Below, in pieces: positions 7,198 through 10,220 of a DNA stretch of 10,220 nt. The translations under genes and the position numbers were made by a program. Below the pieces are notes generated by a model. It was not told where the DNA came from. It worked only from the letters and a program-made list of their open reading frames with translations, and made no database searches. The stretch's first letter is position 1, and every line of letters starts with the position of its first letter. The stretch is from CAVOBC01 sp963693635 (GTDB lineage: Bacteria; Pseudomonadota; Gammaproteobacteria; Pseudomonadales; Azotimanducaceae): assembly GCA_963693635.1 (NCBI GenBank), contig CAVOBC010000154.1, forward strand, positions 1-10,220, given 5' to 3'.

Positions 7198-7211
7198 AAC
7201 TCTGTTGAGTT
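7198..7211 (+). terminator. Small hairpin after the secreted-protein gene
   Basis: AACTC-TGTT-GAGTT forms a perfect 5-bp stem with a 4-base loop directly after the stop codon. There is no T-tract, so terminator function is doubtful. Confidence 0.2.
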
Positions 7212-7259
7212 AGGCTATCGCGGTCGCGTTTGATTAAGGGCCGTCGCGGAACTTCAACG

Positions 7260-7278
7260 CTCAGAGTACTTCTCATCC
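7260..7278 (+). repeat. Nuclease leader repeat, copy 2 (19 bp)
   Basis: CTCAGAGTACTTCTCATCC, identical to 6166-6184 downstream of the integrase. It ends three bases before the nuclease ATG and contains no clear Shine-Dalgarno sequence. Confidence 0.85.
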
Positions 7279-7281
7279 ACA

Positions 7282-7998
7282 ATGCCATTCTTTGCCGTGT
7301 CGATGCGAATCGCTCTAACCGTCGTGTTCGTCATGATCGCGAGCCACTCTGCTCATGCTGAGACCTACCTCGGACTCGAAATCAAATCCGAAGATACGAC
7401 CGTCCACTACAACCGTCGCCTGTACAAACACTGGCGTGACGAAGACGGGAACGGTCAGGATGCCCGCCAGGAAGCCCTGATCGCTGAGAGCCACATACCT
7501 GTGACGTTCGACTCGCGCGGCAAGGCCAAGGAAGGACTCTGGGTTTGTGCCTACACTGGCACGGTCGTGACAGATCCGAGCAAGCTCGACGTCGATCACC
7601 TGATCCCGTTGAAGGAAGCTCACCTTTCAGGCGGACACAGTTGGACGCCGGCGAAGCGACAGGAGTACGCTAATCACCTTACCGATGAGGATCATCTGGT
7701 GGCAGTGACCGCGGGATCGAACAGATCCAAGAGCGACAGAGACCCAGGCGAATGGATGCCGCCGAATCGGTCCTATTGGTGCGAGTATCTGAAGGATTGG
7801 ATTGGTATTAAGAAGCAGTATGGGCTATCGATTGACAAGGCGGAACGGGACGCGATCAAGGAAGGGTTGAGTCTCTGTGGGAAATACAAGTCTGGGGATG
7901 CGCTGGATGCGCGAGAGGGCCAGGGGCAGATCTCAAACGTATCGGATCTGCAACATGCTGCTGTGACGATGGTCGGGCTCAGTGAGCTAATCCCGTAA
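7282..7998 (+). CDS. Secreted HNH-type (DUF1524/GmrSD C-terminal-like) nuclease
   Basis: A 238-residue exported endonuclease. Residues 1-26 are a signal peptide (hydrophobic core ALTVVFVMIA, cleavage after SHSAHA). The mature part follows the pattern of extracellular HNH nucleases: a YKHWRDEDGNGQDARQEALI block (48-67), a GLWVCAYTG block (85-93), LDVDHLIPLKEAHLSG (102-117) with the metal/catalytic D-H pair around H106, a YANHL block, and the NRSKSDRDPGEWMPP stretch (147-161) that completes the active site. Cysteines at 89, 167 and 199 could form disulfides. A roughly 40-residue C-terminal tail (from about GKYKSGDALD) is extra to the domain. The start at 7282 lacks an obvious ribosome site; Met8 at 7303 is an alternative and keeps the signal peptide. 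It probably degrades DNA outside the cell (nutrition, biofilm or competition). No immunity gene is visible. Family call is firm, role inferred. Confidence 0.88.
   Translation: MPFFAVSMRIALTVVFVMIASHSAHAETYLGLEIKSEDTTVHYNRRLYKHWRDEDGNGQDARQEALIAESHIPVTFDSRGKAKEGLWVCAYTGTVVTDPSKLDVDHLIPLKEAHLSGGHSWTPAKRQEYANHLTDEDHLVAVTAGSNRSKSDRDPGEWMPPNRSYWCEYLKDWIGIKKQYGLSIDKAERDAIKEGLSLCGKYKSGDALDAREGQGQISNVSDLQHAAVTMVGLSELIP
7822..7847 (+). repeat. Internal nuclease segment also found at 6185-6210
   Basis: 26 identical bases within the nuclease gene, encoding GLSIDKAER. The second copy lies just downstream of the integrase, fused to the nuclease leader repeat. Confidence 0.85.
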
Positions 7999-8005
7999 TT
8001 ATCGG

Positions 8006-8027
8006 AGGGGTGGGGCAAGGTACCCCT
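8006..8027 (+). terminator. GC-rich hairpin after the nuclease gene
   Basis: AGGGGT at 8006-8011 pairs with ACCCCT at 8022-8027 around a 10-base loop, beginning 7 bases after the nuclease stop. No T-run follows, so it may be only a weak terminator or a transcript-stabilising hairpin. The rest of the gap up to 8291 holds no convincing gene; it has a purine-rich stretch before the next start. Confidence 0.3.
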
Positions 8028-8291
8028 GACAGCCAAAACAGACTCTTCCTACTTAGGACTCATTAGGCACAAACTAAAGTGGCTAACCTTCAACTACCTT
8101 ACCTAGGAATCTACTCACTCTCTTGATGATCGCTTCCTTCGCAGTTCTCGCGTTTTCGGCCAGTCAGTGCTCTGATCGATACGCTTGGGCTTCAGCGTCG
8201 GTGTGGCTATGCCAGTATCCGCCGACCCTGTAGACAGTCCCGACCGGACCCGGTTCTGGAAGGACAAAGGAAATGGAAAAGGAAAAAGGTC

Positions 8292-9320
8292 ATGGCGCAA
8301 TCGACTCCAATCGAAGAGCTTGTAGATCCGGGAGCACTAGGTCGATACCTTGACAGCCACATGGACGACGAGCCAGGTGAGGCGCGCGTCGAGGCACACA
8401 TCGCCGGGTTCTCGAACGTCACGTGTTTCGTCAACCGCAACAGCAACCACTATGTCTTGCGCCGCCCGCCAGCCGGGCCGCTGCTGCCGACAGCTCACGA
8501 TGTGGCGCGTGAACACCGCTTTCTGTCCGCGCTTTTCGGCACGGGTGCGCGAGTACCACGCCCGGTGCTGCTCTGCGAGGACGAATCGGTAATCGGCGCG
8601 CCGTTCTACTTGATGGAGCGCAAGTACGGACACGTCATCCGCAACGAGTTGCCGGATGCGCTGGACAGTGAGGGCGTCCGCCAGCAAATTGGCTTCGAGC
8701 TGATCGATGCACTCGTGGAAATACACGCCGTCGATTGGCGCGCGGTGGGTTTAACAAACAGCCGCGCCGACGAGTACCTTGAGCGTCAACTCAAGCGCTG
8801 GAATACGCAGGCTGGGCTCACCGTCGGCATGGTGCGTGAGCTGCCGGCGCTCGCCGAGGTTGGCACCTGGCTCGCGACCCACAGGCCTGTGAGCGGCGAG
8901 GCAACTGTCGTGCACGGCGACTTCAAGCTGGACAACGTCATGTTCGCGCCGGCGTCGCCGCACCGGTTGGAAGCGGTGTTCGATTGGGAGATGGCGACCA
9001 TTGGCGATCCGCTCGCTGATCTCGGCTGGCTCATGCATACGTGGGGCCGCCAGGACAATTTGGCGGAAGATGCCCCGCAACCGCTCACGGCGCAGTCCGG
9101 CTTTCCGACGCGCGACGAATTGGCGGCGCGCTACGCCGAGAAAACCGGTCGCCACATGGCGCATTTTGACTGGTATCACGTGCTTGCGCTGTGGAAGCTT
9201 GCCATCATCCTAGAGGGGCTGTATGTCCACTACAAGACGGGCACGGCTTCCAATCCGGCATCTGACGCGTTCGAGTTGCAGGTGCCCGCGCTCATCCGGC
9301 GGGCGCAGATTCTGATGTAG
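8292..9320 (+). CDS. APH-fold phosphotransferase (ACAD10/11-N / LvaA-like kinase)
   Basis: A 342-residue soluble kinase of the aminoglycoside-phosphotransferase fold, in the branch related to the N-terminal domain of ACAD10/ACAD11 and to LvaA. That branch phosphorylates hydroxyacyl-CoA or hydroxy-acid substrates in fatty-acid and levulinate catabolism. Visible motifs: a nucleotide-loop-like GFSNVTCFV (39-47), the VLRRPP block (55-60) typical of this branch, the catalytic loop HGDFKLDNVMF (208-218; D210 base, N215), and the metal-binding DWEMATIGDPLADLGWL (231-247; D231). Length is normal for the stand-alone form. A good ribosome site (GGAAAAAGG) precedes the ATG. The usual partner, an acyl-CoA dehydrogenase, is not in the window, so the substrate is open. 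The antibiotic-resistance role suggested by the fold name is unlikely. Higher GC than its accessory neighbours. Confidence 0.9.
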   Translation: MAQSTPIEELVDPGALGRYLDSHMDDEPGEARVEAHIAGFSNVTCFVNRNSNHYVLRRPPAGPLLPTAHDVAREHRFLSALFGTGARVPRPVLLCEDESVIGAPFYLMERKYGHVIRNELPDALDSEGVRQQIGFELIDALVEIHAVDWRAVGLTNSRADEYLERQLKRWNTQAGLTVGMVRELPALAEVGTWLATHRPVSGEATVVHGDFKLDNVMFAPASPHRLEAVFDWEMATIGDPLADLGWLMHTWGRQDNLAEDAPQPLTAQSGFPTRDELAARYAEKTGRHMAHFDWYHVLALWKLAIILEGLYVHYKTGTASNPASDAFELQVPALIRRAQILM

Positions 9321-9463
9321 CGACTGGTCATTGTATCGAGGCGCATGCGACGTTCCGCCCGTAGGCAATGATATCCAGACCCACGCGACTCCTATCAAAA
9401 CGGTGATCAAATGCAGTCATCCGTACTCGACGGATAAGTAGCCATCGCTGTCATTTTCAAGTT

Positions 9464-9480
9464 GCCGCTGACAAAGCGGC
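9464..9480 (+). terminator. Weak hairpin in the gap before the repeat-protein gene
   Basis: GCCGC at 9464-9468 pairs with GCGGC at 9476-9480 around a 7-base loop, about 145 bases after the kinase stop. No T-tract follows. The remainder of this gap (9321-9531) shows no gene. Confidence 0.2.
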
Positions 9481-9531
9481 GCGACAGACGTCGTCATCGA
9501 TAAAAGTAGCCGATGACCAGAGGGCAAAAAG

Positions 9532-9562
9532 TTGACTTCATTGAATGTAATTCAGCTATTAA
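9532..9562 (+). promoter_or_regulatory. Likely promoter of the LRR protein gene
   Basis: TTGACT at 9532-9537 and TATTAA at 9557-9562 resemble sigma-70 boxes, with a rather long 19-base spacing, in a locally AT-rich stretch 13 bases before the ATG. If used, the 5' leader would be very short. Confidence 0.35.
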
Positions 9563-9574
9563 CGAGTAACGATT

Positions 9575-10006
9575 ATGCGTGCGACATATAGTCTCAGAAC
9601 AATAGTAAGCAGAGCCATCCTCTTAGCTGCATTGATTTTTTCAGCAAACAGTTCGGCTCTTGATGACGGAACATTGGAGTATGTGGTTCTTGGCAGTGAA
9701 GCAGGCATTATTGGCTGTGTTAGCCTCTGGTGCATAGTTTTCGTTATACCCGCGTCAATTGCTGGATATAGCGTCACAAGCATTGGGGTCGGAGCATTCT
9801 CGGGTAATTCCCTGATTCGCGTAGCCATCCCCGATAGCGTGACCAGTATTGGGGATGGCGCGTTCCAGGATAATTCCCTGACCAGCGTGACCACTGGTAC
9901 TGGCGTGCCCAGTATTGGGGACTACGCGTTCTATAATAACGCCCTGACCAGCGTAACCATCCCCGATGGCGTGACCAGTATTATCAGTTCCTTATATTAT
10001 TGTTAG
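9575..10006 (+). CDS. Secreted BspA-like leucine-rich-repeat protein, short/truncated
   Basis: A 143-residue exported protein. Residues 1-28 form a signal peptide (TIVSRAILLAALIFSANSSA, cleavage before LDDG). A cap segment with two cysteines (IIGCVSLWCIVFVIP) leads into three tandem 22-residue repeats of the BspA/TpLRR (LRR_5) type, each close to VTSIGDGAFxDNSLTSVTIPDS. The fourth repeat begins VTSI but is cut: the protein ends ISSLYYC where GxxAF is expected. Family members usually carry many more repeats and a C-terminal region, so this is probably a truncated member. Such proteins act at the cell surface in adhesion or protein binding. No other frame resumes the repeat downstream, so a deletion or rearrangement is more likely than a simple frameshift. 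Confidence 0.8.
   Translation: MRATYSLRTIVSRAILLAALIFSANSSALDDGTLEYVVLGSEAGIIGCVSLWCIVFVIPASIAGYSVTSIGVGAFSGNSLIRVAIPDSVTSIGDGAFQDNSLTSVTTGTGVPSIGDYAFYNNALTSVTIPDGVTSIISSLYYC
9773..9970 (+). repeat. Three tandem 66-bp repeats encoding LRR units
   Basis: Units 9773-9838, 9839-9904 and 9905-9970, each 22 codons, starting at the VTSIG/VPSIG text. They share blocks such as AGTATTGGGG, ATTCCCTGA and ACCAGCGT. Units 2 and 3 are closer to each other than to unit 1. A fourth unit is begun at 9971-9982 and then lost. Confidence 0.85.
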
Positions 10007-10024
10007 AGGTGGTGTTTACTACCT
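10007..10024 (+). terminator. Hairpin directly after the LRR gene stop
   Basis: AGGTGGT-GTTT-ACTACCT forms a 7-pair stem (one G-U) right after the TAG. No T-run follows. It might be a terminator-like structure of the truncated gene. Confidence 0.3.
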
Positions 10025-10067
10025 GAATCTTCGGTGGAATAACCAGTTCATTCGACAGTCATTAGCC

Positions 10068-10131
10068 ACTAAAAACCCTATGGAGGCCTTCCAAAAGGTC
10101 AACCACCTAGCCCCTATCTTTAGTTTTTAGT
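10068..10131. repeat. 9-bp inverted repeat in the AT-rich right end
   Basis: ACTAAAAAC at 10068-10076 and GTTTTTAGT at 10123-10131 are perfect inverted copies separated by 46 bases. AGGTGGT (10007-10013) and ACCACCT (10102-10108) form another distant pair. This gene-free stretch (10007-10220) could be the end of a mobile unit or a large RNA hairpin; nothing more can be shown. Confidence 0.35.
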
Positions 10132-10220
10132 CCTTTAACCCCGTTATTCAAATTGCTAGTTGATAAGTTTAAGCGGAGTGTTACTTCTCACCCGATACAT
10201 CGACATAGTAAAAATCACTG

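Noticed and set aside
8337..8726. Minus-strand open frames opposite the kinase gene
   Set aside because: Shadows of the kinase coding sequence; no ribosome site or recognisable motif.
9773..9970. Possible CRISPR-like or intergenic tandem array
   Set aside because: The 66-bp period is entirely in frame and encodes LRR units; there are no unique spacers.

Overview
The window looks like chromosomal DNA of an uncultivated, probably marine gammaproteobacterium. This is inferred from the FtsX-fold ABC exporter genes with an outer-membrane beta-barrel, tRNA-targeted integrase, LvaA/ACAD10-type kinase, and BspA-like repeat protein; no marker gene fixes the taxon. All convincing genes are on the + strand.

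Left part (1-4330), backbone-like and GC-rich: a tightly packed operon. It holds a permease cut by the window start, a second permease overlapping it by one base, an ATPase of the LolD/MacB class, and an outer-membrane beta-barrel protein with a clear signal peptide. The barrel gene has no ATG, GTG or TTG at its expected start; its frame opens at an ATA overlapping the ATPase stop codon. Together these suggest an envelope export or lipid/lipoprotein-handling system that couples an inner-membrane exporter to an outer-membrane partner. The substrate is unknown. A short signal-anchor ORF broken by an in-frame TGA follows (4341-4664).

Boundary (about 4662-4897): AT-rich. It carries the 3' half of a tRNA gene on the minus strand (4688-4732), running from the anticodon loop to CCA. 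The 5' half is replaced by unrelated DNA with a 7-bp inverted repeat. A P4-type tyrosine integrase begins at 4898. I read this as the left attachment site of an integrated element extending rightwards; the other end is not in the window.

Right part (4898-10220), accessory: the integrase, a minus-strand ORF remnant, a secreted protein of unknown function, a secreted HNH-type nuclease, an APH-fold kinase, and a truncated secreted leucine-rich-repeat protein. Just after the integrase, 45 bp match two separated pieces of the nuclease locus joined together (its 19-bp leader and 26 bp from inside the gene). This is a scar of a second nuclease copy or of a rearrangement. No CRISPR array, rRNA, insertion sequence or complete tRNA was seen.
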